Below, piece after piece: positions 1-11,113 of a stretch of 64,000 bases of DNA (its first letter is position 1; the number at the start of each line of letters is the position of its first letter). Below the pieces are notes generated by a model. The model was not told the origin of the DNA and did not search any database. It was given only the letters and a program-made list of their open reading frames with translations. The stretch lies in assembly GCF_901000735.1 (NCBI RefSeq), contig NC_081549.1, positions 3,482,942 through 3,546,941 on the forward strand, read 5' to 3'. Source of the DNA: Corylus avellana. Lineage: Eukaryota > Streptophyta > Magnoliopsida > Fagales > Betulaceae. The position numbers were made by a program, and so were the translations under genes.

Positions 1-90
1 GAGGGCATGTGCACCCCCGAGATTAGTTGGAGCGAAGCTCCGGATACCCGGCGCCAAATCAAAAAATAAAATAAAAAAATAAAAAAATTC
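1..90 (+). mobile_element. 3' tail of a tRNA-derived SINE (truncated by window edge)
   Basis: The first 55 bases contain GAGATTAGTTGGAGCGAAGC followed by a CCGGATACCCGGCGCC motif and then an A-rich tail. This resembles the conserved 3' end of common plant SINEs (a GATTAGT block, a CCGGACACC-like block, then an A-rich tail). The tRNA-like head would lie left of the window, so orientation and boundaries are inferred. It probably sits in an intron of the gene at 666-1550. Confidence 0.5.
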
Positions 91-665
91 AACATTCTAT
101 AGCATGGTTGGCCTTATAGTCGTAGCATTCTGATATTTCTATAATTTGGTCAATTATCCATTATCCATTATCATTCAACAATCTGGATGCAAGTTTCCTC
201 TTTATGCATTCCTGTCTAATCATATGAGCTCGAAGCTCTTTAAATTTTTCAGTGCATGATACATTCAAGTTGGGGAAAGTCACAATTCTGGGTAACTTGT
301 GGTTATCAATGATTACTGCTATCTCATGTCTACTAAGTTATTTCTATGTAGCTCCAGTTTTTACACCTTTAATTTTAGCACTTTGTTAATTAAGATGAAC
401 ACCAGGGGACAGTATATTAGATGTTTCTGCTGTTGTGCACATCGGTTTATTGAAAAGAAAATCGACTAATTCGTTGTGCTTAAAATCAATTGTATTGTGA
501 ATGATGTATGTGAGAATCTCCTCTTTCTATAAGAATTTTATGAACTCAAAATTCTCTCATTTTGGTAGATTTGTTTGCTTCTACTCTTGGGTAACCTTAT
601 TTTGAATGAACATTTAAAATTATTTTTATACCCTCATTAGATACCTCTTTATCTATGATATGCAG

Positions 666-1550
666 CTCCAGTTGTGAGTGGGGAGCGGCTGAAGAGGTAT
701 ATTTTCCACAAAATATGCAGCGAATTGCCAGAAGGGCCTTTCTGCATTGCTTACATGCATAGTACTGTGCAAAGGGAGGACAATTCCCCTGGAATTACTA
801 TCTTGAGGTGGATTTATGAAGAACTTCCCTCGGACATCAAGGAAAGGCTTAAAATTGTGTACTTTATTCACCCTGGACTCCGCTCAAGGCTTGCCTTTGC
901 CACTCTTGGCCGATTTTTCCTAAGTGGAGGGTGAGTGCTTTTGTTTGACTAGGCCATTAGAATTCATTCTGGTGGCTACCTGAACTCATAAAGTTGATTT
1001 GAGATAATACACCTTAAGCCTTAAGACCAAAACTTAAGCATGTAGTCACCATGTGAATTGTTTTCTGATTGGTACTTAGAATGTGAATTCTAACTCTAGT
1101 GTTTCGAGTGGCCTTGGACTTTGAATTTCTACTCTAAAATTATTATGAAATGAAATTAGAAATGCATGGTTTCCAGTGTCATTTCCCAATAGATACGAGT
1201 CTTAAGTTACCTGATAGTGATTTGATGACGATTTTCTTAGTTGACTTTTGTTTTCATAATGTGGTTTTGAGGGCATTTTTTGTTCTAAAATTCTCTCTGT
1301 CTCTCTTCTTTGTAGCTTATATTGGAAAATCAAGTACGTGAGCCGCCTGCAATACCTTTGGGATGACATAAAGAAAGGAGAGGTCGAGATTCCTGAATTT
1401 GTGAAGAACCATGACGATGTTCTCGAGCATAGACCTCTGACAGACTATGGCATTGAACCAGACCCTTTACACTTGACTGAAGTGCCTTCCTCGGCCTTTT
1501 CATTTGGGAGGTATGAAGAGAGATGGGGGTCAAGGGAATATATGTCATAG
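666..1550 (+). CDS. CRAL-TRIO (SEC14-like) domain protein, C-terminal part (partial)
   Basis: Two 3' exons are visible: 666-930 (after TGCAG, before GTGAGT) and 1316-1550 (after TTTGTAG, ending in TAG). They join in frame across GGG|CTTATATTGG. The product reads PVVSGERLKRYIFHKICSEL, then PGITILRWIYEELPSDIKER, VYFIHPGLRSRLAFATLGRF, and after the junction LYWKIKYVSRLQYLWDDIKK. This matches the plant family with a divergent CRAL-TRIO domain (GDAP2/BNIP2-like, in some members fused to a macro domain). Such proteins are thought to bind lipids or act as cytosolic adaptors. About 167 C-terminal residues are present. The first base of the exon completes a codon from an exon left of the window, so the start is missing. 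A macro domain upstream cannot be excluded. Family assignment is firm; function is not. Confidence 0.85.
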
Positions 1551-2585
1551 TTTAGCTGGTATAAAGAGTAGAGACAGCAAAATCCCAAGCAATTGACGTA
1601 GGGGTGAGTTGCTGCTAATTTTATATGCATCCAAGCTCTCTGTACAGAATGATCCCCCTGTTGTATTGTGTGTTGCATGAATTTTAATCACCTTAACCAA
1701 GTTCAAAATCGTTTTCTTTTGTGCTTGTTTACTGGTTGTTTTGAACCCACTCCTAAATGGAATACTTTTTGCAATTTTATTTAAAAGTGCCCGTTTGGCC
1801 TACAAAATCATGGAGCAAAACACACTCAAAGCAGTTGAAAAATCTAACTTTCAATTTTTTGTTTTCTTTCTTATTCTTCTCAGATCGTCTGATGGCCTAG
1901 ATTAGACACACCAACATTTCAACCGATAACAATAACCCAACACATATTTTACAAAGCATAAATAACCGGAAGACAACAATCAAAGAACAGGGAGGATTTT
2001 CCCACCTCCACTGAGAAAAAGAGAGATCGACATTCCGTGCAATCAGTAATGAGATTGCTCATTGTAAGTTTCGGACCGCCTGAACAAGTGAGGCCTGAAC
2101 GGAGTGAGCTTCCCGACGTAAGGCTACCCATTGCAATTATTGTACCTGATTCCCATCCCTCTTTGCACCCAATCCCCATTCCCATCCTGAAAGAGGGAGA
2201 AGAAACAGAGAGGAAGACGAAAATGGACTGAATTTTGGCTCTGAATTTTTTCTTGGTAAAGACAAGTTTCAACTTTTGACCTAATCCTAACCGCGTGGCA
2301 TGTTATATCCCATTTGATGCAATAAACGGTGTAAATAAAAGGTACTGCAATTCCCTGCAATACCTAGGAATCCTGGTCCATAAACTTGCATATTTTGGAC
2401 TCACGAATGCCAGGGAAACCATTGATAATTTACTCTTGAGATTTTCTCTTTGGTTTTCAATAATACACCTTCCTAAAGATGTTCAGATATGTTTATGGAA
2501 AGTATCATATCAACAACTTCTATTTAAAGTTCCAATCCCCACTTGGGCGCACATGCATGTGTTTGTCTCTGAGAGACACAGAATC
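1551..2585. other. Intergenic, no gene recognised
   Basis: This should hold the 3' UTR of the CRAL-TRIO gene and the promoter of the small gene at 2586. Both strands carry open frames near 1950-2270, but they have no recognisable domain or supporting splice structure. A GCCCGTTTGG block near 1790 resembles the terminal motif of hAT-like MITEs, but I see no partner end. Confidence 0.4.
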
Positions 2586-2985
2586 ATGGGCTGCGGCAAG
2601 TCGAAGAGCAAGGATCCAGGTAATTGTCCATTTTAAAGTTTTTTTTTCTTCTCTCTTTGAATTTGTTTTTTCTTCTTGTTCATGCACATGATCTTGTTCT
2701 TCTGTTTCTCATCTCCTCACATCAGACGTTTTCTCAGTTGTGCACCAAAAGAATGTCCTCACAAGTTGCAGCACAACACGTAGTAAAGGAGACAAGAATG
2801 GTGCCCCGGAGAAAGATATGATGCCTCGTGCAGACGAGGAAAAGCCTGTAAGAGAAGAGCATGATGTTTTAGAAAAAGAAAAGCTTATTGCAGTGGAGAA
2901 ACCTGATTCAGATGATGATGAAATTGAAACTTATTATTCAGCAGAGGATGAAGAACCTGAACCAGAGGATGAAGAGCCTTTCTAA
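2586..2985 (+). CDS. Small acidic protein with N-myristoylation signature
   Basis: Exon 1 (2586-2619) encodes MGCGKSKSKDP and ends at CCAG|GTAATT. Exon 2 (2726-2985, after CACATCAG) continues in frame to TAA, giving about 97 residues. An alternative acceptor at 2737 would remove four residues without changing frame. Gly2 followed by Cys3 fits N-myristoylation plus palmitoylation, which suggests a membrane-anchored cytosolic protein. The rest is hydrophilic; the last 40 residues are very acidic (SDDDEIETYYSAEDEEPEPE). I know many small plant proteins starting MGCG(K/E)SK, mostly uncharacterised, and cannot assign a function. The evidence is the start motif, clean splice sites and low-complexity but open coding sequence. 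There is no domain hit. Confidence 0.6.
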
Positions 2986-3746
2986 AAGGAAAGTGAAACA
3001 GAAAATTTTATCTGGGATCTTATACCATAATTACATGTTCCTCGGAGGTGTTTTCCAACTGTTCTTTGACAGTTGTGTCTAGGAAATTTTCCATAGTATA
3101 ATGAATTAGATTTGATGGTGTAGACTGTAGACTTCCAATATCCTGTTGGGCAACATAGATGTAATCAAAGACAGATAAGAAAATTGATTTGTGTTGAATG
3201 AGGATAATCCTTACCATCTATTTTGAGCAAATGAATGCCCCCATACCAAATATGGTAGTAGACTAGAGGTTACTAAGCACATTCTTCTATGATACAAAAT
3301 CACCAATTAAATTCTTTCCAAAAAAATTAGGAGGAATTCTTAGCATAGTAACCCACAAACAAAATGTCATTTTCTTTTTTCTTTTTTTAATGGGCACACC
3401 ATTCTATGATAGGCACAAATCAATTTTTTTTTTTAAGTAAAACTTATGGAAGGAGATTAGGCTATTATTAAGACCCTCTTCATTTCATTTCTAGGTCATA
3501 TTAAATTAAATTTTAAAATAGTATGATACCATATATAATAAAATAAAAATCTGGATCATAAAATATTTCTCCATTTATCTCGAAATAAAGAAATGTTATT
3601 TCAAGTTTAAAAGCATTCTCATCCGGCTTTAAATTATTTTGGCTAACTCAACTCGAATGCTAAAATGGAAGCAAAATGAGCTGCATTGGGCTCAACAATT
3701 TGGAAATACATCTGACATGCTGTTACATTGCTCACAAAATTTAGTA
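2986..3746. other. Intergenic, AT-rich, nothing recognised
   Basis: AT-rich sequence with short homopolymers and no supported ORF or repeat ends. The first roughly 200 bases are probably the 3' UTR of the small acidic protein gene. Confidence 0.4.
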
Positions 3747-4141
3747 AGGGCCCGTTTGGGAATGCGATTTCAATAAGTGCGATTTTTAAAATTGTATTTT
3801 TAAAAATTACGTTTTTGAAATCGCATACGCGTTTGGTAAAACATGTTAAGAATCATTTTTTTTTATCAATTGAGTGTTCAGATAACATTAGCATATAATT
3901 GTGGTTTCATGGCCAAATAAGTAAATATTGCGCCAAATATTGTTTTAAGCGAAATCGTAATTTTGGTTTAAATTTGCACTTTTTCAAATAAGCACCTCAT
4001 AGTCATCTAATAGAAATCGCAGATTTTTCTACGATTTTAAAATTTGTGTTTTTAAAATCGCAATCCCAAATACTCTAAAATTTAGATTTGGTTTAAAAAC
4101 GCAGATTATTTTTTTTAAAACGCACTCCCAAACAGACTTTA
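3747..4141. mobile_element. hAT-like MITE upstream of GLDH
   Basis: Imperfect terminal inverted repeats: the left end reads AAGGGCCCGTTTGGGAATGC and the reverse complement of the right end reads AAAGTCTGTTTGGGAGTGCG. The interior has palindromic blocks rich in AAATCGC and GCGATTT. GGGCCCGTTTGG-type ends are typical of short non-autonomous hAT-like elements in plants. No clean 8-bp target duplication is visible, so it is old. It ends about 380 bp before the GLDH start codon and may contribute promoter sequence. Confidence 0.6.
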
Positions 4142-4314
4142 AATACTGTTCACCCACTAAATATAAAAACAAAACAGTTATTATTTATTTATTTATTATT
4201 ATTATTTTATCTCTAACATTCTCTCTTCTCTCAATAAAAAATAAAGTAATTATTAAAAAATTTGATAGTAAAAAAAATTAACTAAAAGAAATAGTAAATT
4301 TGTTCTTATAATAT

Positions 4315-4392
4315 GACAACAAATGGAGATTAGGCCACGTTTACACACTTTCGTCGCACAATTAGACAACAAATGGAGATTAGGCCACGTTT
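4315..4392 (+). promoter_or_regulatory. Direct repeat with CCACGTT motif in the GLDH promoter
   Basis: A 28-bp sequence starting GACAACAAATGGAGATTAGG and ending CCACGTTT occurs identically at 4315-4342 and 4365-4392, a 50-bp period. Each copy carries CCACGTT, close to an ACGT-core (ABRE/G-box-like) site. It lies 130-205 bp before the GLDH ATG, where such elements would act. The repeat is directly seen; the regulatory role is inferred. Confidence 0.4.
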
Positions 4393-4520
4393 GTATGGTT
4401 CAATAAATTGACAAAGTGAGTTTCGTCCCCCGTCTCGCTCCAAAGCCCTTCCCTTCCCTTACGCTGTGTCACTCCTAAACCCACCACTCCAATACATTCA
4501 AACTCAAAGCTCATCAAAAA

Positions 4521-6846
4521 ATGCTGAGAGCCCTCACTCTCAGACGTTCACTTACCTCCCTCCACCCTCACCCTCACCCTCATCACCACCTCAAAACCCT
4601 AACCCCGACCCCAACCACCACCATCCCCAAACACCCTCTCAACCCAACCTCCGCGCGCCCATTCTCTACAACCAAAGCCAGTGACGCCGAGCTCCGCAAG
4701 TACCTGGGCTACGCGGCGCTGTTCGTCTTCTGCGGCGCTGCCACCTACTACTCCTTCCCCTTCTCGGAGAACGCCAAGCACAAGAAGGCCCAGATCTTCC
4801 GCTACGCCCCTCTGCCCGACGACCTCCACACTGTCTCCAACTGGAGCGGCACGCACGAGGTCCAGACCCGGGTGTTCCACCAGCCAGAGAACCTGCAGCA
4901 GCTGGAGAATGTGGTCAAGGAGGCCAATGAGAAGAAGACCCGGATCCGGCCGGTCGGGTCGGGCCTCTCGCCTAACGGGATCGGGCTGTCGAGGGCCGGG
5001 ATGGTGAATTTGGCGCTGATGGATAGGGTTTTGGAGGTGGATAAGGAGAAGAAGACGGTGAGGGTTGAGGCCGGGATAAGGGTTCAGCAATTGGTGGATG
5101 GGATCAAAGAGGACGGCCTCACGTTGCAGAATTTCGCATCCATCAGGGAGCAGCAGATCGGTGGCATTGTGCAGGTGGGCTTGCCTTGCCTTTCCTTTCT
5201 TTTTCTTTCTGTCCTCTCTTTTCTGGGCATTGTTCCCTTTGGTCTAATGGAAGTTTCAGGAAAGAAATGGGGTCTACTATTAGAAAAGCTGGAATATTGG
5301 TGTGGTATTGTGTTCTAGTCTTCAGCCATGGAAACACATATTGATGGGACGTTGAACCAAATTGTGTTTAGACAGAGTGATCGCTCGAGTGAGGAGCATT
5401 ACCTATATTGTAGCGCATGTGAGAGATGGGAAAGTGAGGAAAGGAGCTAGGGAAGAACTGAGAAGCCATTAACTTACCAGTAAGATAAACAGTTGAGGTG
5501 CAGTATACATAATCAATCCCTGGTTCTGATTGTTCATTAGAATGCCTCCTTAACTTCGTAATGGATTATAGGCTATAGCTTTTACAGACTGGGTTTCTAT
5601 TCTTGTGTGTGTGTGTGTGTGTGTGTTTTAACATTTACTTGTCTTTAGGTTGGTGCACATGGCACTGGTGCAAGACTGCCTCCCATTGATGAGCAGGTCA
5701 TCAGCATGAAACTGGTAACTCCTGCCAAGGGAACAATAGAGGTTTCAAAAGAGAAACATCCTGAGCTGTTTTATTTAGCTCGCTGCGGTCTTGGGGCCCT
5801 TGGTGTGGTAGCTGAAGTTACCATCCAATGTGTTGAGAGACAGGAGCTTGTGGAGCACACAACTGTCTCAAACATGAAAGAAGTCAAGAAAAACCACAAG
5901 TAATTATTGTTCCTTTTATTGTATAAATTATTTCTTTCACTTAGAACATCATCATAAGTGCAATATGGTTCATGGATATTGCTAGTAATTGGCAACTAAA
6001 TGATTGAAACCTAGCAGTACTCCTAGTACATATGTATCTGGATAATTAGGATATTGTGGAGTTTGTGCTGGAGAAATGCTCCAATTTAATTGGTTCAAAA
6101 TTACATTATTGGGATGGCTTGTAATATGAGATTTTTGAAGTTTATCTAGGGGTTAGTTGTGCGCTACATGTGCTTGTATGGCTGTGGTGCTAAACAACCC
6201 CTACTTTTGGTGTGGTTCGCATGCAATATGCTTCCTTATTTTATCTTTCTGTACAGAATACTTCACACCCACACACACACATTTTTTGTGTGTGGATGTA
6301 ATATAATTTATAAGGATGTGGAAGATATTTTTGTTTCTATACAACTAATATTCCTGTTTCTTTCCTTTTACAGGAAATCGCTATCTGATAATAAGCATGT
6401 GAAGTATCTATACATTCCATATACTGACACTGTGGTGGTCGTGACATGCAATCCTGTTTCAAAATGGAAAGGCCCCCCAAAGTTCAAACCCAAATATAGT
6501 CAGGATGAAGCCATACAGCATGTCCGTGACCTCTACAGGGAGTCGCTCCAGAAATACAGGTACAGCTGGTGTTTGCTTTTGTTAAATGAATTATAAGGCA
6601 AACTTATTCTAGTTTGTTGAATATGAAGCACAAGTAATGGTAACTAGTTCTTCTCTCCTTTTCTTTTGATATGATCTTTTCTGCTTGCTGAGATTTCATA
6701 AAGTGTTTAGCGAAGGGCCTAGAGAAAGTAATTGAACATATGCGTTGGAAGAGTAGTGCCAAAGTTATCTAGCATAATGAGAAGAAACTCACAATTATTG
6801 AAATTTCTTGTATGAATGCATATTGCTTCCTCTTCCTTTGCATTTA

Positions 6847-6889
<43 letters not shown>

Positions 6890-9367
6890 TTTTACCACAA
6901 TGGTTCACAAACTACTTACCTTGAAGCAGTGCGTGGCTATGATATGGGTTTAGAATGTAAACTAAAATACAATCAATTTGTAACTTCTCATCTGGCTTAC
7001 CCGGTAAGGTTAATAAGTATCTAAGAATTAATGTCAATTTGACGAAATACTCTTTAGATCACAAACCTAACAGATATGTTAGGGAGACTAACTCCTTTGA
7101 GAGTCTCCCAGTTATATTATAATATATCATATTGGAACTTCAATCAATCCAAAAGCTTAAATCTATGGGTTTTGGCCGAATTATGTTATATTAACTACTC
7201 GCGCTTGTGTCATCGTCCAATGTGGGGATTAACACATGTACACTCAACAATTTTTCCCTCATGTACGAGTCCATTATATCTCTATGCTCTCCCTTGAATA
7301 GAAGCTTTATCAATCTTAGGAGTCCTATGTAGGATCAATTGTACAAGCTATGTGGGTTTTATTCATGCCATGCACTGTTGTCCCTACTATAATTGTGAAA
7401 AGGACTCATCATCTGTACATGCATATCGTTCACGCTCTAACTGCAAAAGAGGCCGCTATCATCCAATATACCATGCACCATCTTTGGCTCCAGTACTAGT
7501 TGTTCAGAAAATTAACACCTTGGAGAGCCTTTCAGTAAAATCATAACATAACATATTGAGATACTACTCAATTCAAAAGCTTAAGCCTATGATTTTGGGC
7601 CCAAGTATGTTGTGTATTAACTATTCACTCTTGTGATATCTATCCAATGTGGGACTTTAAACTTTTGATACTCACATGTGTATATTCAACATAATGTAAT
7701 AAGATTGTTATGTAGTTCTTGAAAGCTTGGCGTGGCAAATAATGAAATAAGATTTTTGTTCAAGTTTGGCTTGTTTAAAATGCTTTACCTGAACTTTTCT
7801 ATATTGTTTTTCTTATCGTCTTTTCTAAGTTGTATTTACAGGTTTGTATTGTTATTGTGTTGACTAATTTGTTTCAATCATTTAATTGCTTACATTAGTT
7901 ACTTGCAGAAAAATAAAAAATGAATCTCCAGACAACGATGAACCAGACATAAATGAGCTATCATTTACAGAGTTGAGAGATAAACTACTTGCCCTGGATC
8001 CTCTCAACAAAGACCATGTCATAAAGGTCAATCAGGCTGAGGCTGAGTTCTGGAAAAAGTCAGAGGGATTCAGAGTGGGATGGAGTGATGAAATATTGGG
8101 CTTTGATTGTGGTGGCCAACAGTGGGTTTCTGAGACATGTTTCCCTGCGGGAACTTTAGCGAAGCCAAGCATGAAAGACCTTGAATTCATAGAAGAGCTG
8201 AAGCAGCTCATAGAGAAGGAAGAGATACCTGCACCTGCTCCAATAGAGCAGCGCTGGTCAGGTCGCAGCAAGAGTGCCATGAGTCCTGCTTCAAGCTTAG
8301 AAGAGGATGATATATTCTCATGGGTAATTTCAATTGCATCTTTCTTTTTTCCCCATTTATCTCTTATCTTTCTTGATTTTGAATGTTGGCTCCATTTTAA
8401 TAAGTGTTTGGGGAGAGGAAATGAGAGCTCTCCTTTTCTCTTTCTAACAAAATTTACTGCTTATCAAATAACCTAAAAAATATTGGACTTAGGTCTTCCA
8501 AATTTAACTAATAAATTTTGGGGGCCTTGAGTAATGTTTCATCCCATTTAATCCAATAGTGTGAAATTATTTATAAAACTAATATTCAACCATACTTTTG
8601 ATTGTGTATCAGGTTGGTATAATCATGTACCTTCCTACAATGGATCCCCGGCAGAGAAAGGAAATAACAGAAGAGTTCTTTCACTACCGGCATCGGACCC
8701 AGGCACAGTTGTGGGATCAGTATTCTGCTTATGAACATTGGGCTAAGATTGAGGTACTAATTAAATCTTGAAAAAACTGTTGTAATTCACTTTATAAACT
8801 TTAAATCATGAAAAGTTATCCCACATGGTATCTTGGAATGCATTGAGATTTTTGTTTCTGGCTTCAATTTATTTCTAACTTCTTGATTTTCCACATTCCC
8901 ACCAAACTCATTTTAGCTCTTCCCATATCTTAGTGAAATTCTAATAAATAAATTTATACTTTATTTAAAAGGGTAAAAGTTAAATTGGAACTTATAAGTC
9001 CTTTATCTTGCTCAGAAACGTGTCGAGGGTACCCAAAAAAGGAAAAAACGTCAAGAGTAGAATGTACCTACTCAGCATGTATCAAACATAACGCCTTTTG
9101 AGTAGATCATCAATTCGATTTTTCACAGGATCGCACTGATTTAACCTTGGCAAACTGACTCGCAAATAAGTGTTACATTACAAGTATTTGCTTTTATTAT
9201 TCATATATCTTCACATAATTTAGGTTCCAAAGGACAAAGAAGAGCTTGCAGCTCTCCAAGCAAGGCTACGGAAGCGTTTTCCAGTGGATGCGTACAACAA
9301 AGCACGAAGGGAGTTGGACCCTAACAGGATCCTTTCTAATAACAAGCTGGAGAAGCTGTTCCCATGA
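4521..9367 (+). CDS. GLDH: L-galactono-1,4-lactone dehydrogenase, mitochondrial
   Basis: GLDH oxidises L-galactono-1,4-lactone to ascorbate, passing electrons to cytochrome c at the inner mitochondrial membrane; it also serves complex I assembly. Exons: 4521-5174, 5649-5899, 6374-6559, 7909-8323, 8613-8753, 9224-9367. Together they encode 596 residues (Arabidopsis has 610). The start is the first ATG, before a basic Ser/Thr/Pro/His-rich targeting region. A hydrophobic segment follows (YLGYAALFVFCGAATYYSF, about residues 61-79), removed with the propeptide in known GLDHs. The FAD-binding domain shows VGSGLSPNGIGL, where Leu replaces the flavin-linking His of related oxidases, so FAD is non-covalent. 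VGAHGTGA has the Ala that limits O2 reactivity. LGFDCGGQQW carries the redox-sensitive Cys. IEQRW carries the active-site Glu and Arg. The C-terminus is complete (RRELDPNRILSNNKLEKLFP). All junctions keep frame, so the gene looks functional. Confidence 0.97.
5596..5627. repeat. (GT)n microsatellite in GLDH intron 1
   Basis: About 13 GT units lie just upstream of the exon 2 acceptor of GLDH. Confidence 0.8.
6847..6889. repeat. (ATT)n microsatellite in GLDH intron 3
   Basis: About 13 ATT units followed by a T run, inside the 1.35-kb intron 3 of GLDH. Confidence 0.85.
7077..7691 (-). mobile_element. Degenerate TRIM-like LTR element in GLDH intron 3
   Basis: Two diverged direct repeats, 7077-7249 and 7501-7691, each start TGTT and end CAACA. 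They share blocks such as CCAAAAGCTTAAATCTATGG / TCAAAAGCTTAAGCCTATGA and TCCAATGTGGG. Next to the left repeat is TTTTTCCCTC (a polypurine tract on the minus strand). Next to the right repeat is GGCTCCAGTACTA, a decayed version of the reverse complement of a Met-tRNA primer site. The internal part is only about 250 bp with no coding capacity. This is terminal-repeat-retrotransposon-in-miniature architecture, transcribed on minus. No matching target duplication is visible, so the insertion is old. Confidence 0.55.
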
Positions 9368-10090
9368 TCATGATACCCTTTGAGAAGCATCCTTCATTGG
9401 TTAGCTCTTCATCTATAAAACTTTTTATTAATTCAAATGCATCTGGTTTAGTCTTTCAGTCTTTCTGATCATTGCTGCGAGGATCTTTAGTGAAAATGTA
9501 GTGCCTGTGCATCAAATGAGGGAAACTTTGAGATATAAGGACCAATACTGTTAACTTCATCTGCATAGCTTAGAAGCTAGCAAGCGACCTTTGGTGTATT
9601 CTTGCCTTTTTTTTTTTTTTCTTTTCCTTTTTCTTCTACGGGATTTCATATTTTCTAACTCTATATACTAGTGACCAACTAGTGCTGGTGGCGGCTGGTG
9701 AATTGTGTTGATTTGCTTTGCTAAAAATTGGAACTTGTTAATTGTGATTTTTTTTTTTTTTTTTTCAATTTTTGCGACTTTGGTTGAATCAGTACCAAGT
9801 AGAGTTTTGGTTTAAATGTGATTTTTTGGTCTCTGAGCTATGCATTCGATTTGGGGAAATGCAAATTAAGTGGTACATTAAAGGGGGTAAAGTGTAGTTT
9901 TCCAATTAGATTTTAATTTTGTATTTGAACTATCTATTGTTTCAATTTAGTTCTAAAGTTGTACAAATGTCTCAATATAACCTTTACTCTATGGTTTACC
10001 TTTATTACGTGAATGTAAATTGTTGATGTGGTGATTTTATTATTAAAATGCATGTCTTTATAACACTGGCATTTGTTTTATCAATTCACA
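9368..10090. other. GLDH 3' UTR and spacer
   Basis: The GLDH 3' UTR runs from the TGA to probably about 9.6-9.8 kb, then two long T runs (near 9610 and 9755) and AT-rich spacer follow. Phrases such as AATTTAGTTCTAAAGTTGTA near 9950 resemble diffuse plant repeats. No ORF is supported. Confidence 0.5.
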
Positions 10091-10094
10091 TATC

Positions 10095-10450
10095 TACAAA
10101 TATTGCAGGTTCTTAAGGATATAGAAGAGATTGCAGCTCTCCAAGCAAGGCAAAAGGAAAGCATTTTCTAGTGGATGCGTACAATAAAACACGAAGAGGG
10201 TTGGATCCTTTCTAATAATAGTAGGCTGGAGAAGTTGTTCCAACTGCTGTTGGATATATACCATTTGAGAAGCATCCTTTGCCTTTGTTGGTTAGTTATT
10301 CATCCATGATTGTTTTTATTAATTCAATCTTTCTGTTCATCTGTTCACTGCTGCGAGGATCTTTGGCGAACATGTGGTGCCTTTTCATCTAGTTAAAGGG
10401 AACTTTGAGATATAAGGACTTGGACTATTTAAGTTAAACACACCATATAA
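10095..10450 (+). pseudogene. Broken tandem copy of GLDH last exon and 3' flank
   Basis: From the acceptor-like TATTGCAG at 10101-10108 the sequence follows GLDH exon 6 closely (GCAGCTCTCCAAGCAAGG, GTGGATGCGTACAA, CTGGAGAAG) and continues into the 3' flank (GAGAAGCATCCTT, GCTGCGAGGATCTTTGG, AACTTTGAGATATAAGGAC). It mirrors 9210-9580. The exon copy has a 2-base insertion after CAAGCAAGG, giving an early in-frame TAG, and a roughly 10-base deletion before GATCCTTTC. It therefore cannot serve as an alternative last exon coding the same C-terminus. The copy lies about 880 bp downstream of the original, pointing to a local tandem duplication. Confidence 0.8.
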
Positions 10451-11113
10451 GCTACCGAGTGATCTTTCTTTGTTGCATTATTGCTTCTTCTTCTCTCTTT
10501 TTTTACTGACTTTTCTTTTTTAAATTTCACATATATGTTGCCATATCATTTAAAATTTTAAATGACGTGGTATAATATACAACATTAGATGCAACAAAAC
10601 AAAATTTGAACCATAAAATGAATACTCTCGGTTTCACCATTCCCAAAAAAAGATCAAAAAGGTCACATTCATGCGGAGGTTTTAGACAAAGCACAGAGTG
10701 TTGTACGTTTTACTATTCTCAAAGACAAGGAACCAATAGAGACGAACACCTTCCACGGCTGAGAAAGGTTATTGCCAAGTCCCACAACTAATCGTGAAAT
10801 ATAGACAAAATTCGCACACAGAAATAAATAAATAAATAAAAGAGAAGGGTGTGAAGAGAATACAGGAATTTACGTCAATTAGCAGAAGTAAGATGATATA
10901 TTATATATCGGTCACAACTGACGTGCTATATCATAAATATATAAGCTCGCACACAGAATAGCTGTAGTCTAATGATCAACAATAGTTAGAAAATCACTCA
11001 TAATTAACACACTCGAGAAGGAGAAAAAAGAAAAAAAGGAAAGATCAACGATGGTATACTGATACCATATGACAGTTTTGCTTATTCGAAATCCTCGTTT
11101 ACAATAAGATCGA
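10451..11113. other. Spacer between GLDH duplicate and CYSTM gene
   Basis: AT-rich DNA. The block near 10530-10615 (TGGTATAATATACAACATTAGATGCAACAAAACAAAATTTGA in split form) is a diverged relative of one near 18700-18755. The short ORF at 10606 has no recognisable feature. The last part should contain the 3' UTR of the CYSTM gene on minus. Confidence 0.4.

Noticed and set aside
1949..2272. 107-codon ORF on minus
   Set aside because: No domain, no splice partner and an ordinary composition for chance ORFs.
4599..5090. 163-codon ORF antisense to GLDH exon 1
   Set aside because: It is a shadow of the GC-rich GLDH coding strand; its translation is Arg/Leu/Gly-rich with no family signature.
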